A stretch of 64,000 nucleotides of DNA, from NCBI RefSeq assembly GCF_003852525.1, contig NZ_QAJL01000001.1, forward strand, positions 1,811,268 through 1,875,267. Direction: 5' to 3'. The notes beneath the pieces were generated by a model that was not told the DNA's origin, ran no database searches, and saw nothing but the letters and a program-made list of their open reading frames with translations. The position numbers and the translations under genes were made by a program. The stretch is from Pedobacter sp. KBW06 (GTDB lineage Bacteria > Bacteroidota > Bacteroidia > Sphingobacteriales > Sphingobacteriaceae). Below are positions 28,186 to 37,224 of this stretch, piece by piece (the stretch's first letter is position 1; each line of letters begins with the position of its first letter).

Positions 28186-28193
28186 CAAATATA
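28186..28193 (-). promoter_or_regulatory. Promoter -7 element of ECF sigma gene
   Basis: TATATTTG on the minus strand is an exact TAnnTTTG match, 34 bp upstream of the sigma-factor ATG. Confidence 0.55.
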
Positions 28194-28209
28194 GCTAATC
28201 CGAAAGTAA

Positions 28210-29838
28210 TTATTTCCTTTTGGAGAACAGCGAAATTAAGATACATAAGCCTAAAATCATGCCGCTGAGGAAACCCAACAAAGCAAGAACAGGCATTCCG
28301 CCAAATTTAGGAGGTTTATCTGCTAAAATCAGGATTGCCGAACTGATCAGCAGACCGCCCATCATAATGGCCATCACCATTCTGTTCATTCCCCGCTGCA
28401 TGGTTCTTTTAAAGCTTGGTAAACCCTGCACTTCCTGTTGGATTTTTAACTCCCCGTTATTCAGTTTACTCACTACAGACTGTACCTCGTCGGGCATGGT
28501 CTTTAAAGCTTCCGTCAGCGTTCTCAACAGTTTCAATCCGCTTTTCTTTAACTCTTCCGGGCTCAGTTTACGAAAGGCAATTTTTAGGATATACGGGCGC
28601 AGGCTCTCAATGATATTCAGATCGGGAACAAGGGCACGGCCAATTCCTTCGATAAGGACAATGCCACGAACCAGCAGATACAGGTGATCTGGCATCAATA
28701 TCTCGTTGTTATTCAGGATCCCTGAGAACTTGCCCAGCACTTCTTTGATGTCCATTTCTTCCAGTGAGGCTCCGTCCAGCAGGTCGAAGAAGCCATGGAT
28801 ATCTTTTTCCAGCCGCGCTTCATCGGTCACATTGAAGCGGATCGCCATCTTTTTCATGATTGCAATTAAGCGCTTTGCATCCTGGGCCATGAAATAGGAG
28901 ACAAAATCTTCCAGCATTTCTTTTTCGATCGGTGTGAGGCTGCCCATAGAACCGAAATCAATAAAGGCAATCTGTCCGTTTTTGAGCACCAGCAGGTTTC
29001 CCGGGTGCGGATCTGCATGGAAAAAGCCATGTTCCAGTACCTGGACCAGGTAAAGGTCCAGTCCTTTTCTGGCAATTGCAGCAGGCTCCAGTCCCATAGC
29101 AAGAAGTGCTTCCTTGTCGCTTATTTTAACCCCATCCAAAAACTCCATGCACAGAATGTTGTCATTGGAGAGCTCCGGATAAACCCGGGGCAGGTAAATA
29201 GAAGTATTGCCCTTAAAATTCCCTGAAAAGCGGTTGATATTGGCCAGTTCATTCAGAAAAGACAACTCCTGAACAATCGATTTTTCGAATGCCGCCAGGA
29301 CTTCCACAAGATTGATCCTCCGGAATGCTTCGCTGTAACTGACCAGCAGCTTCGCGATATCCTTCATGATGAGCATATCTGAGGCCACCACCTCCCTGAT
29401 TCCGGGACGTTTGATCTTTAAGATGACCTTCTGGCCATTTTTCAGCGTCGCCTGATACACCTGAGCAATGGAGGCAGAGGCAAAAGGTTCCGGTTCAATC
29501 TCTGCAAAGAACTCTTCAGGATCGATATCCAGGTCTGATTTCAGTAAAGCCGGGATATCCATTATTTTCACCTCTACATTGTCCTGCAACTTCCGGAGTT
29601 CCAGGATCATTTCCATAGGCAAAAGATCTTCTCTGCTGCTGAATGCCTGTCCGAATTTCACATAGGTAGGGCCCAGTTCTTCCAGTGCCATTCTGATGCG
29701 TTCGTAAACGCTGAGGGAAGAAATCTCTCCTTCCACCTGATTATTGGTATAATTGAGCAACTCTCCAAACCCGTATTTGGCCAGGATCCTGACCAGTGAC
29801 ACTGTTCTTTTGAGTTTTTTCTTTTGGTTTTCCATCAT
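28210..29838 (-). CDS. ABC1/UbiB-family atypical kinase
   Basis: This 542-residue protein has the UbiB hallmarks: the KxGQ motif (YVKFGQAFSSR, about residue 57), an alanine-rich nucleotide loop in ASASIAQVY, the ExD and HADPHPGNLL motifs and the DFG sequence in FIDFGSMG. Two C-terminal membrane helices (about 490-540) anchor it. In other bacteria UbiB supports quinone biosynthesis; Bacteroidota make menaquinone, so the same role is a guess. The neighbouring ECF sigma locus is unrelated, and the gene probably has its own promoter. Confidence 0.92.
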   Translation of the reverse strand: MMENQKKKLKRTVSLVRILAKYGFGELLNYTNNQVEGEISSLSVYERIRMALEELGPTYVKFGQAFSSREDLLPMEMILELRKLQDNVEVKIMDIPALLKSDLDIDPEEFFAEIEPEPFASASIAQVYQATLKNGQKVILKIKRPGIREVVASDMLIMKDIAKLLVSYSEAFRRINLVEVLAAFEKSIVQELSFLNELANINRFSGNFKGNTSIYLPRVYPELSNDNILCMEFLDGVKISDKEALLAMGLEPAAIARKGLDLYLVQVLEHGFFHADPHPGNLLVLKNGQIAFIDFGSMGSLTPIEKEMLEDFVSYFMAQDAKRLIAIMKKMAIRFNVTDEARLEKDIHGFFDLLDGASLEEMDIKEVLGKFSGILNNNEILMPDHLYLLVRGIVLIEGIGRALVPDLNIIESLRPYILKIAFRKLSPEELKKSGLKLLRTLTEALKTMPDEVQSVVSKLNNGELKIQQEVQGLPSFKRTMQRGMNRMVMAIMMGGLLISSAILILADKPPKFGGMPVLALLGFLSGMILGLCILISLFSKRK

Positions 29839-30104
29839 AGGTTTTGCCGCCTTTAGGTTTTCGTTTTGTCCATATCTACCATCTCCGGAGAGATGAAGAT
29901 ACTAAAACTCCCGACTGCTAAGCTTTCCGGATGAAATTCGTTATCCTGATCCTGCTTATTGCCGTTCCAAAATCAACGAACATGCATTCCTATAAATTGT
30001 GAGAACAGGAAGATATTTACGATCGTGTCTAACTCGTGTCTAATAAGCAGCAATTTCTGCGATCCGCATCAGCTCCCCATCATCACATTTAAGAACTAAA
30101 TTCC

Positions 30105-30112
30105 TAATTTTG
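30105..30112 (+). promoter_or_regulatory. Promoter -7 element very close to start of 61-aa gene
   Basis: TAATTTTG is an exact TAnnTTTG match only four bases before the ATG at 30117, so transcription would start at or near the start codon. Confidence 0.4.
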
Positions 30113-30116
30113 CCGC

Positions 30117-30302
30117 ATGACGGAAAATGAATTTTTAGATTATTGTAAAAGTCAGGTTAATGGCCCATTGAAAGATGAGGACATCATTTTAATGTTAACT
30201 GCCTGGGGTGGGATCAAGCATTCTTTAGGCTACAATAAAGCATTGGACGATCATGGGATCAATGCAAATGAAGGTAGTCAGGACGAGGAACACCAAAAAT
30301 AA
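30117..30302 (+). CDS. Small conserved-type hypothetical protein, 61 aa
   Basis: This short acidic protein (MTENEFLDYCKSQVNGPLKD at the start) has no membrane segment. I do not recognise a family. It is supported as a gene by a promoter element immediately upstream and a near-perfect terminator that begins at its stop codon. Its mRNA is likely leaderless, since the -7 element ends four bases before the ATG. Confidence 0.65.
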   Translation: MTENEFLDYCKSQVNGPLKDEDIILMLTAWGGIKHSLGYNKALDDHGINANEGSQDEEHQK

Positions 30303-30340
30303 AAAAGGGGCAGCATGTAAAATGCTGCCCCTTTTTCTTC
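30302..30340. terminator. Strong bidirectional terminator
   Basis: A perfect 10-bp GC-rich stem (GGGGCAGCAT with ATGCTGCCCC) with loop GTAAA has a run of A on the left and TTTTTCTTC on the right. It ends both the 61-aa gene and the converging TonB gene. Confidence 0.92.
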
Positions 30341-30350
30341 TATAAAGTTC

Positions 30351-31169
30351 TTATTGAGCCAATGAGAAACTAATTGGAATATTATATCTTACACGAACGG
30401 CCCTTCCATTCTGAATCCCTGGGAGCCATTTCGGACTGCCCTTTAATACCCTCAATGCTTCCTCATCTGTACCGGCACCCAGTTTCCGTTCTACTTTAAG
30501 ATCGGTCAGTACGCCATTTGTTTCAATAATAAAAGAAACAAATACCTTTCCCTGTACCCCGGTTTCCTGAGCAAGCGCCGGATATCTGATGGCTTTAGAC
30601 AGGTAGTTATAAAATTTATCCATTCCTCCCGGAAAAACAGGCTGAACTTCCAGGTTTATAAAATCATGCACTGTATTATCTTCCGTAATTGCCTTTTGTT
30701 TTGGTCCCTCTCCAGGTGTAACTTTAATCACAAGCTCTCCTTCAGGATCACCATCTATCTTCTTTTGCCCTGGATTCGCTGTTACAAGATCCTTGATCAT
30801 TACCGGATCAACATCAATGGGTTTGTCTACGACTATCGGAGGTGGAAACTTAACCTGGGCCTCCCTTGCTTTAGGCGGTTCAATTTTTGTTGGAATGGGG
30901 ATTTCAGGATTTACAGCTGGTGGGGGTTGAATCGCCACGGTAACTTGTCTTTCCACAGGATCATCTATGGTATCTTTCCCGTTAATCAGACTAATGATTT
31001 TAGGAGATAAGAAAAACAGGATAAAAAGTGTTCCTGCCATAAGGAGTGCTTTAGCCGTATTTGAATTGCTTTGTCTGCGAAGCTGATAGGCCCCATAAGT
31101 TTTGTTTTTCTGATCAAATACTACATCAAGCCAGTCATTGCCAAATAAATCGATTTTCGAACCTAACAT
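30351..31169 (-). CDS. tonB: Energy transducer TonB
   Basis: This 272-residue protein has the Bacteroidota TonB form: a short cytoplasmic start with KTYGAYQLRR, one membrane helix (about 42-62), a proline-rich periplasmic spacer (about 80-125), and a C-terminal TonB domain (about 185-272) with VFPGGMDKFYNYLSKAIRYP and GKVFVSFIIETNG. It transfers proton-motive-force energy from ExbBD to TonB-dependent receptors. No exbB/exbD genes are adjacent. It could serve the SusC and the two other TonB-dependent receptors in this window. Confidence 0.92.
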   Translation of the reverse strand: MLGSKIDLFGNDWLDVVFDQKNKTYGAYQLRRQSNSNTAKALLMAGTLFILFFLSPKIISLINGKDTIDDPVERQVTVAIQPPPAVNPEIPIPTKIEPPKAREAQVKFPPPIVVDKPIDVDPVMIKDLVTANPGQKKIDGDPEGELVIKVTPGEGPKQKAITEDNTVHDFINLEVQPVFPGGMDKFYNYLSKAIRYPALAQETGVQGKVFVSFIIETNGVLTDLKVERKLGAGTDEEALRVLKGSPKWLPGIQNGRAVRVRYNIPISFSLAQ

Positions 31170-31244
31170 TGCTTTAAAATTTAGAAGTTAACACCATACT
31201 ATAAAATCGCTTCCCGCTCATTTATAATATGGATGCCAGCTTCA

Positions 31245-32099
31245 TCAGCTTTCCATAAGGTCAACGAATATTTCTTTATATTTTTTAAAATTCACTTTAT
31301 TTACGCCTCTCCAGCCCGCCAGTGGCAGGATCACATCCGAGCGCGAGGAGCCTTTCATCTTCTTGCTGATCTCCCAAAGTTCTTTTTGAGTACTGAATTT
31401 ATCGAAGGCAGGTTCGAAGTATTCATTCGGCAAAATACCGCATTCTGCCAGGGTTTGTAAAATACCGTACCGCTGGTACTTATCTGTTTTGGGCAATATT
31501 TTATTTTTAGCGATTCTTTTCTCCAACTGACCCGGTGTTTCCCCCTCTTCAGCCCCGTCAATAAAACTGAGCAGATCGGCTAATTTCTGATGATCACTTT
31601 CGGTGATTTCCGGTTGATCAAATTTCAGGGCTTCTTCTAACTCGACCAGGAAATGAAGCGGTAATTCATTCCAGGAATGCCCGGAATAATAACTGTACAG
31701 CTCTTCTGTTTTGTCCAGCGTTTCCTTTTTAGGCAGACCACAGATTTCACAGCTTTCATTTCCCTGGAATTTGTGCTCCGGCAAATGTTTCAGGTAAATA
31801 AAACTCATCAGTGTTTGCCTGCCCCTTACATTTTCACCGGTAATTCCTTTAAGGAACAATGCATTCACAAAAGGCAGATTTAACTTTTTATGATTTTTAA
31901 GGTTCATCAATCTTTGAAGGGCAGTATCGTGTTCAAAAACCTCAAACTGATTGGGGAGTAAATCGAGTATCTTCAAACCTTCCAATTCAGAATCAGTCAG
32001 CGTTTTCGGAATTTTATGCTCCCATCTATCTAACTTTTTCTTATAATCTGCATCCTGATCATATATCTTTTTAAGGATTTTAGCAATATTTTCTTTCAT
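31245..32099 (-). CDS. Unrecognised protein, 284 aa
   Basis: I do not recognise this protein. It is soluble and charged, with one CEICGLPK motif near residue 118 that looks like half of a zinc ribbon, an acidic helical middle (DGAEEGETPGQLEKRIAKNK) and a C-terminus ending KKYKEIFVDLMES. There is no signal peptide. It follows the equally unrecognised 429-aa gene by 62 bp on the same strand, so the two may form a unit. TonB lies downstream, but a functional link is not evident. Confidence 0.65.
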   Translation of the reverse strand: MKENIAKILKKIYDQDADYKKKLDRWEHKIPKTLTDSELEGLKILDLLPNQFEVFEHDTALQRLMNLKNHKKLNLPFVNALFLKGITGENVRGRQTLMSFIYLKHLPEHKFQGNESCEICGLPKKETLDKTEELYSYYSGHSWNELPLHFLVELEEALKFDQPEITESDHQKLADLLSFIDGAEEGETPGQLEKRIAKNKILPKTDKYQRYGILQTLAECGILPNEYFEPAFDKFSTQKELWEISKKMKGSSRSDVILPLAGWRGVNKVNFKKYKEIFVDLMES

Positions 32100-32161
32100 C
32101 TCTTTATTTTTTCAGGATCAGCATCCCTGACCATTAGCGTCTTTATGTCCTGGCATTTCCC

Positions 32162-33451
32162 TCATTTCATGAGGTCCTCAATTTCAAATTCCATAGCCTT
32201 TGGCATGCCCTTTAACCAGACCTCTCCCCTTACTGACGAACTTGATTTTATTTTAATCTGCTTGCGGGTCAGGCTAATCTTCTGCAACCACATCCGGAGC
32301 TGATCTTTCTCTGCCCTGCCGATTTCCGTCCGTTTTGTTTGCTGAGTAGTTTTATCTGTCAGGTTAAAAAACACAGGACATCCTTCTTCCATACTTCGCG
32401 ACAAATAAGTAATCCTCAAAAGATGGCTATTGTTTTCAATTTCTTCAAATAGCAATTCCGTGTCCAGGCCCTTTTCCTCTATTTTACGGATTACGTTCTC
32501 TATCCCTGTTTTGTCCAGTTGATCAAGGTCTGCAATATCTTTTAATCCTGCTACGATCAGATCAAAAACACAACGCTCTTTTTGCTTCTCCGGAAGCTGC
32601 TGATAATGATCAAAGTCAATTACGGCAAGTCCGTAGACATACCAGTCTTCAATCGCAAAAGAGGCTTTTAATGCATCATCCATTGTCTTAGCGACCTGGA
32701 TATATAAATGATGGTACTTCGGACATCTCAGTTCATTCCTTGTCAGCAGGTTCAGAAAAATTTCCGAATACTGGTAATCGTAAGGATAAAATGCTTTGTT
32801 GGGCAAGGCATTATAATACACCCGCAGGTCCCGGATGAGCTTATCTTTAGGGAGCTCCTGATGTTTTCTTTTTTCTCTTAATTCAAGGGCTTTTTTGATA
32901 AGGTCTTCCTGAATCTGTCCCTGCTGTTCGGCATTTATCGAATTCAGGAAACCGGAATTGATTTCTTCCCGGATTCCGTTTAAAACATCTTTAAAAACCT
33001 GATGGTCAAAAACATCATCTTTCTTGACTTTGGCAGCAATCATTCCTCCTGCGATCAGGAACTTATCGATCAGTATTCTTCCAATATCAGTTTCACTGAT
33101 GTTTTTATATTGATGCTCAATGTCAAATTTATGCTTATAATTCTTCTGTTTGTCTTTATCAAAATATTCTGAGAACTCAGGGGCCTGCAGGGTAATGTCG
33201 ACATTTTTATTCCTTCTGTCCAGCCGGGAAATTGGAAATTTGTCGTAGTAAGTTTTAAAAGTCTTTTCTATACCCAGCACCCCCGGAAGCACATACATTG
33301 GCGGATAAGCAAGTGTCAGCCGAAGTGCATCAAAGGAAGACTTAAAACCAGCCGTTTTTAATCTGCCTTCAATAAGCCGGTTCAGGTGATAAAGATTGCG
33401 TTCCAGTCCTCCGTACCTTCCGGCTGTATTTTGCGATAAATAGATCTTCAT
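32162..33451 (-). CDS. Unrecognised protein, 429 aa
   Basis: I do not recognise this protein. It has no signal peptide or membrane helix. The N-terminus (MKIYLSQNTAGRYGGLERNL) could be read as a nucleotide- or sugar-binding loop, but the rest does not continue as a glycosyltransferase. The middle is helical and rich in Lys and Glu (about 165-225). The C-terminal 120 residues contain a strand-rich block near SRSMEEGCPVFFNLTDKT. It is co-oriented with and 62 bp upstream of the 284-aa gene. Confidence 0.65.
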   Translation of the reverse strand: MKIYLSQNTAGRYGGLERNLYHLNRLIEGRLKTAGFKSSFDALRLTLAYPPMYVLPGVLGIEKTFKTYYDKFPISRLDRRNKNVDITLQAPEFSEYFDKDKQKNYKHKFDIEHQYKNISETDIGRILIDKFLIAGGMIAAKVKKDDVFDHQVFKDVLNGIREEINSGFLNSINAEQQGQIQEDLIKKALELREKRKHQELPKDKLIRDLRVYYNALPNKAFYPYDYQYSEIFLNLLTRNELRCPKYHHLYIQVAKTMDDALKASFAIEDWYVYGLAVIDFDHYQQLPEKQKERCVFDLIVAGLKDIADLDQLDKTGIENVIRKIEEKGLDTELLFEEIENNSHLLRITYLSRSMEEGCPVFFNLTDKTTQQTKRTEIGRAEKDQLRMWLQKISLTRKQIKIKSSSSVRGEVWLKGMPKAMEFEIEDLMK

Positions 33452-33778
33452 TGTTTTTTATCTTTCAAATAAAGGGATACTGGTTAAATATAGCTGAAAG
33501 TTCAGTCAATTAAAATGAGCAAGTTTCGGATTTCATCCTGCATTTAAATTCCTCACCTTTATGATCTGGTTGCCCCTTCGATGAAATAAACCGGATTTTT
33601 GAGCAGATGAAGATGATAAAAAACAATGATATACCGATGAAACCATCATGATCTTACAGATCACACAACGAAATGAACCTTGCTTGCGAGCTCATGAATA
33701 CAATAAAAGCAATAGATCTTAATGAATAATAACAAGATCATGATCGCTTCATAACCGATAAAAAACAAATATATACTG
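33452..33778. other. Intergenic region with imperfect direct repeat, 327 bp
   Basis: This gap between divergent genes is AT-rich. A 28-bp segment at 33615-33642 recurs at 33757-33784 with three differences (25 of 28 identical); the second copy contains the start codon of the acetyltransferase. A palindromic GATCATGATC lies at 33736-33745. No gene is seen. Confidence 0.5.
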
Positions 33779-34288
33779 ATGAAAATAGAGAATTGCAACA
33801 CCGCCGATATCCCTGAAATATTCAGACTTTACCGCATCGCCTCCGCTTATCAGCGTTCAAAAGAAACGGTTGTGGTATGGCCGGAATTTGAGCAGGAGCT
33901 TGTGGAAACTGAAATAGCTGAAAACAGGCAATGGAAACTGATTATTGAGGATCAGATAGCCTGTATCTGGGCAACCACCTTTAGTGACGAACAAATCTGG
34001 GGGAAGCGAAACAGCGATGCCGCTGTTTACATTCATAGAATTGCCACCAATCCTGATTTCAGGGGAAAGAACTTTATTGAAATTATTGTGGCTTGGGCTA
34101 AAGCTTATGCCAAAGAAAACGATAAAGATTTTGTCCGGCTGGATACCCTGGGGAACAACTCAAAACTCATTGCCCATTACTGCAATTCCGGTTTTAACTT
34201 CCTTGGCATGTTTGATCTGGAAGACACTCAGGGCCTTCCTGACCATTACCACAATACCCCTGCCTGTCTGTTTGAGATTAAACTATAA
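33779..34288 (+). CDS. GNAT-family N-acetyltransferase
   Basis: This 169-residue protein fits the GNAT fold. Motif A is visible as VYIHRIATNPDFRGKNFIEIIVAWAKAYA, though its usual Q/RxxGxG/A loop is reduced to RGKNF. The later VRLDTLGNNSKLIAHYCNSGFNFLG block is typical. The substrate is unknown. The ATG at 33779 lies at the end of the second copy of a direct repeat. It converges with the MFS gene. Confidence 0.82.
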   Translation: MKIENCNTADIPEIFRLYRIASAYQRSKETVVVWPEFEQELVETEIAENRQWKLIIEDQIACIWATTFSDEQIWGKRNSDAAVYIHRIATNPDFRGKNFIEIIVAWAKAYAKENDKDFVRLDTLGNNSKLIAHYCNSGFNFLGMFDLEDTQGLPDHYHNTPACLFEIKL

Positions 34289-34301
34289 CCTCATTCTTCG
34301 T

Positions 34302-35468
34302 TTAGCGGGCAGCGACATTTGCAGCTTTGTGTTCCAGCATTGTCTTGACCAGCATCATCAGCAATGCGCCTCCCGCAAAAATCAGCATCACCAGCGGCGT
34401 ACTTTGTACGCCTTTGGTGGCGATGGACAGGCCGCCGATCATCGTCCCCACGGAGATGCCCAGATTGCCAAAAGAGATGGAAATGCTATTGGCAAATTCC
34501 GGTGCTTCAGTTGCGGTTTCTATCATATAGGCCTGGGAAGTTAAAAAACATGGTGTTTGCAGGAAACCCCATACGGCAATGATGAGTACCGTTAAAATGG
34601 ACATTGGACCGGAGAAATAAAGGCAAACTGCGATCGCCATAAGACCAGACAGAAAAATCAGGGTAGTCCGGCTGATGTTATTTGTCAGCATCTTTCCTGC
34701 AATGAAATTCCCTGCAATTCCGGTTAAGCCGAATAGGAGCAGCATAAGGCTGATTGTTTTTTCATCCATCCCGTTTACCTTGCTCAGGTAATCGGCAAAA
34801 TAGCTATATGTACTAAAAATAGCACCGATCATCAGAAATGAGCATAAAGCACTGGCAAGAAAGACCGGCTTTTTCAGGATCATGAGTTGTGAGCAGTAGG
34901 ATTTCTTTTCCGCCACAGGCAGGGATGGCAGGAGCAGCAGGATTAAAATCAACACCATCAGACTAATTCCGGCCTGTAAGACAAAAGAAGCCTGCCAGTT
35001 GTTGAAAGCGCCGGCGAGATAGGTCGCAAAAGGAACTGTGGTAATCGTGGCAATCCCTATTCCACCAATTACTATAGCCATCATTTGATGCGCTTCCTTT
35101 TGACCGGCATTGCTGGTTGCCGCAGCTACCGCGGTAGAAACCAATACCGGATGCAGAAAAGCCGGCAGCACCCTGACCGTCATCAGCAACCAAAAAGGAG
35201 GTGCCATTGCAGAAACGATGCCTGTAAGGAGAAAGATGGCCATGGTTGTTGCCATTAAGGTCTTCCGGTTAAAACCGGAAGCAAACATCGTCATAAAAGG
35301 TCCGGCCAGGGCCACCACCATTGCATAAGCACTCAGCAGCATTCCTGCCTGATCAATGCTGATCTGGTAATGAGCGGCGATTTGCGGGAGTATTCCTATC
35401 ACCCCAAATTCTGTGGTGATCATTCCGATCAGGCTGAGACAGCCCAGGTAAGCAATTTTATTTTTCAT
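34302..35468 (-). CDS. MFS efflux transporter (AraJ/drug-efflux type)
   Basis: This 388-residue protein has about twelve membrane helices and the layout of the AraJ/DHA1 group of major facilitators, starting LGCLSLIGMITTEFGVIGILP. The motif-A-like FASGFNRKTLMA loop lies between helices 2 and 3. Such proteins export sugars or drugs by proton antiport. The frame extends to a TTG at 35483, but the ATG at 35468 is the more likely start. A TetR-type regulator lies 63 bp upstream on the same strand, a common arrangement for efflux pumps controlled by their substrate. Confidence 0.88.
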   Translation of the reverse strand: MKNKIAYLGCLSLIGMITTEFGVIGILPQIAAHYQISIDQAGMLLSAYAMVVALAGPFMTMFASGFNRKTLMATTMAIFLLTGIVSAMAPPFWLLMTVRVLPAFLHPVLVSTAVAAATSNAGQKEAHQMMAIVIGGIGIATITTVPFATYLAGAFNNWQASFVLQAGISLMVLILILLLLPSLPVAEKKSYCSQLMILKKPVFLASALCSFLMIGAIFSTYSYFADYLSKVNGMDEKTISLMLLLFGLTGIAGNFIAGKMLTNNISRTTLIFLSGLMAIAVCLYFSGPMSILTVLIIAVWGFLQTPCFLTSQAYMIETATEAPEFANSISISFGNLGISVGTMIGGLSIATKGVQSTPLVMLIFAGGALLMMLVKTMLEHKAANVAAR

Positions 35469-35531
35469 AGCAATCCATGCCAAACCACCTAAGTGGAATG
35501 ATTATTCCGTTTTTACGTTAAAAATTTAGTG

Positions 35532-36089
35532 TTAGCTTCTTATGGCATCCCAGGCGGCCTGAATGTAGTTATCGATGCTTTCCTCCTGCAGGCAGATGTA
35601 ATTACTATGGTGTAATTTAACAAGCGAAACCAGGGAACCGCTTGTAAATCCGATCCATTCTTTCACATTTCCATCCTTTATGATCTGCTGCTTCTGACCA
35701 TCCAAATACACGGAGTCAAGCACGCTGACGTACAAACTTCCTTCGTGCTTTGCTTTTGGATCTATTGCCGGAGAATAATAGAACTGCTCCAGGAACATAA
35801 AATCCATAGGCTCAGCTATAAAATAACCGATCATCTTTTTCCACAACCAGATAAAACGCTGTTTGACGGGTAAAGAAGGGTCATAACCTTCCGTGATGAT
35901 CGCAGATTCCCTGTCCTTTAAATAAAAATACAATTCACTGATCAGCGTTTCTTTATTCGGAAAGTGGTTATAGATGGCCCCCATACCCGTATCAGCGGCT
36001 TTCGCAATTTCAGACATCGGTGTAGACTCAATTCCCTTTTCAACAATTAATTTCAATGTTGCTTTTAAGATCTGTTCCTTTTTATTCAT
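35532..36089 (-). CDS. TetR-family transcriptional regulator
   Basis: This 185-residue protein has a TetR N-terminal helix-turn-helix (about 5-50, with STPMSEIAKAADTGMGAIYNHFPNKETLI as two blocks: TPMSEIAKAAD and GAIYNHFPNKETL) and a divergent ligand-binding domain. It precedes the MFS gene on the same strand and most likely represses the shared transcript until an effector, probably the pump substrate, binds. Confidence 0.9.
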   Translation of the reverse strand: MNKKEQILKATLKLIVEKGIESTPMSEIAKAADTGMGAIYNHFPNKETLISELYFYLKDRESAIITEGYDPSLPVKQRFIWLWKKMIGYFIAEPMDFMFLEQFYYSPAIDPKAKHEGSLYVSVLDSVYLDGQKQQIIKDGNVKEWIGFTSGSLVSLVKLHHSNYICLQEESIDNYIQAAWDAIRS

Positions 36090-36235
36090 CCTGTGATGCT
36101 TTATTCTTCTTTAGGCTACAAACCTACAGAAATGGAATAAACATTCCAAACGAATAAAGAGATATACAGTTGCAACTATTCCGGTTGCGGGCTCAGCATA
36201 AAAAAGAAACATAAAGAAAGGGGAAAGAAAGAAAT

Positions 36236-36272
36236 AGCAACGGGCAAGCAATAATCAGTTGCTCACCCGTAT
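36236..36272 (-). terminator. Hairpin with alternative foldings
   Basis: AGCAAC at 36236-36241 can pair with GTTGCT at 36258-36263, or ACGGG at 36240-36244 with CCCGT at 36266-36270. The minus-strand continuation is pyrimidine-rich. It may end the transcript of the two small genes at 36373-36998. Confidence 0.3.
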
Positions 36273-36372
36273 ACTTAAATTAACTAAACTTAATTCATCC
36301 CTGATTAAATTCAGAACTAAATTTACAACATCGTTTCAAGAAAAAGTGTTAAATAGTGTTAAAAAAGATGAA

Positions 36373-36714
36373 TTATTTATTCATGACCCTCAAAAAGAAC
36401 AATCCACCAATGAAATACAGGCCAATATCGATGGGATCTCCGGTATAGCGATCCATAAAAAAGGGGAAGATCATTTCAAACGAACAGCTAAACAAAAGCA
36501 CCATAGAAAGCACCTGCATGGGGCTTAGAACAAAGTTTCTCTGATTTAAGACCCAACGCATAAACCACAATCCCAGGGTCCCGGCAATAGGAATGGCCAG
36601 TAGGTCACTTAAGTAAAACTGAATCAGGTCTGGAAAAATATGTCCTGATTTATTCATGGAATAAATAAACAGCCAAATGATCAAAAAGGACAGGAACCAC
36701 TTAAAAGGACTCAT
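36373..36714 (-). CDS. Small membrane protein, 113 aa
   Basis: This protein has three to four predicted membrane helices (about 5-20, 30-50, 65-85 and 95-110) and no recognised family. It may be a VanZ-like protein by overall look, but no diagnostic residues are visible. It starts 5 bp after the stop of the zinc-ribbon gene, so the two form an operon. Confidence 0.65.
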   Translation of the reverse strand: MSPFKWFLSFLIIWLFIYSMNKSGHIFPDLIQFYLSDLLAIPIAGTLGLWFMRWVLNQRNFVLSPMQVLSMVLLFSCSFEMIFPFFMDRYTGDPIDIGLYFIGGLFFLRVMNK

Positions 36715-36719
36715 TTTGA

Positions 36720-36998
36720 TCAGGCAGCAAACAGGACAACAACAGCAATCACACTGAGTATAAAACCGATAAAGATCAGTGAAACATAACCGGACAACTT
36801 TCTGAGGAAGGGATTTTGTTGGTCCAATAGCGCCTGCGCTGCTTCGGCCTCGATTCTACGCTGCGTTTCCAAAGCCTGCAGGCGGTTAATTTCTTCTTTT
36901 TCCAGCAATTCATTACAATGGAGGCAACAATCATACAAACCGCCTTGCCATTCCGTCCATTGTTTACAGTGCGGACATTTCGTTTCCCGTTTTGCCAT
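36720..36998 (-). CDS. Zinc-ribbon membrane protein, 92 aa
   Basis: The protein begins MAKRETKCPHCKQWTEWQ and carries a CPHC-x15-CLHC zinc ribbon, followed by a charged helix (EEINRLQALETQRRIEAEAA) and one C-terminal membrane helix. The open frame reaches GTG at 37043 and ATG at 37004, but the ATG at 36998 gives a compact zinc-ribbon start. Function unknown. It forms an operon with the downstream 113-aa membrane protein. Confidence 0.65.
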   Translation of the reverse strand: MAKRETKCPHCKQWTEWQGGLYDCCLHCNELLEKEEINRLQALETQRRIEAEAAQALLDQQNPFLRKLSGYVSLIFIGFILSVIAVVVLFAA

Positions 36999-37224
36999 CA
37001 GCATTTTCTTTTTATTTTTCAGAAGCGAGCTTCGATACTGCACAAAAGTAGACAGGTATCTTTAGGAATAGAAGAGCGATATATCGGACAATCTGGTCGA
37101 AAACACGGATTATTCTTCAGATAACATTAGCAATTGATAATCTGAGCTTACATACTGATATTTGTCTGGTAGTTTTATCGCATTTAACGACAGAGTCCTT
37201 CAATCTTAATCAAGCCGGGAAGTA

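Noticed and set aside
29931..30002. 23-codon frame with a hydrophobic start before the 61-aa gene
   Set aside because: Too short, no promoter or ribosome site, and no known family.
33984..34544. 186-codon open frame overlapping the acetyltransferase and MFS ends
   Set aside because: Both underlying genes are clear; this frame matches no family.
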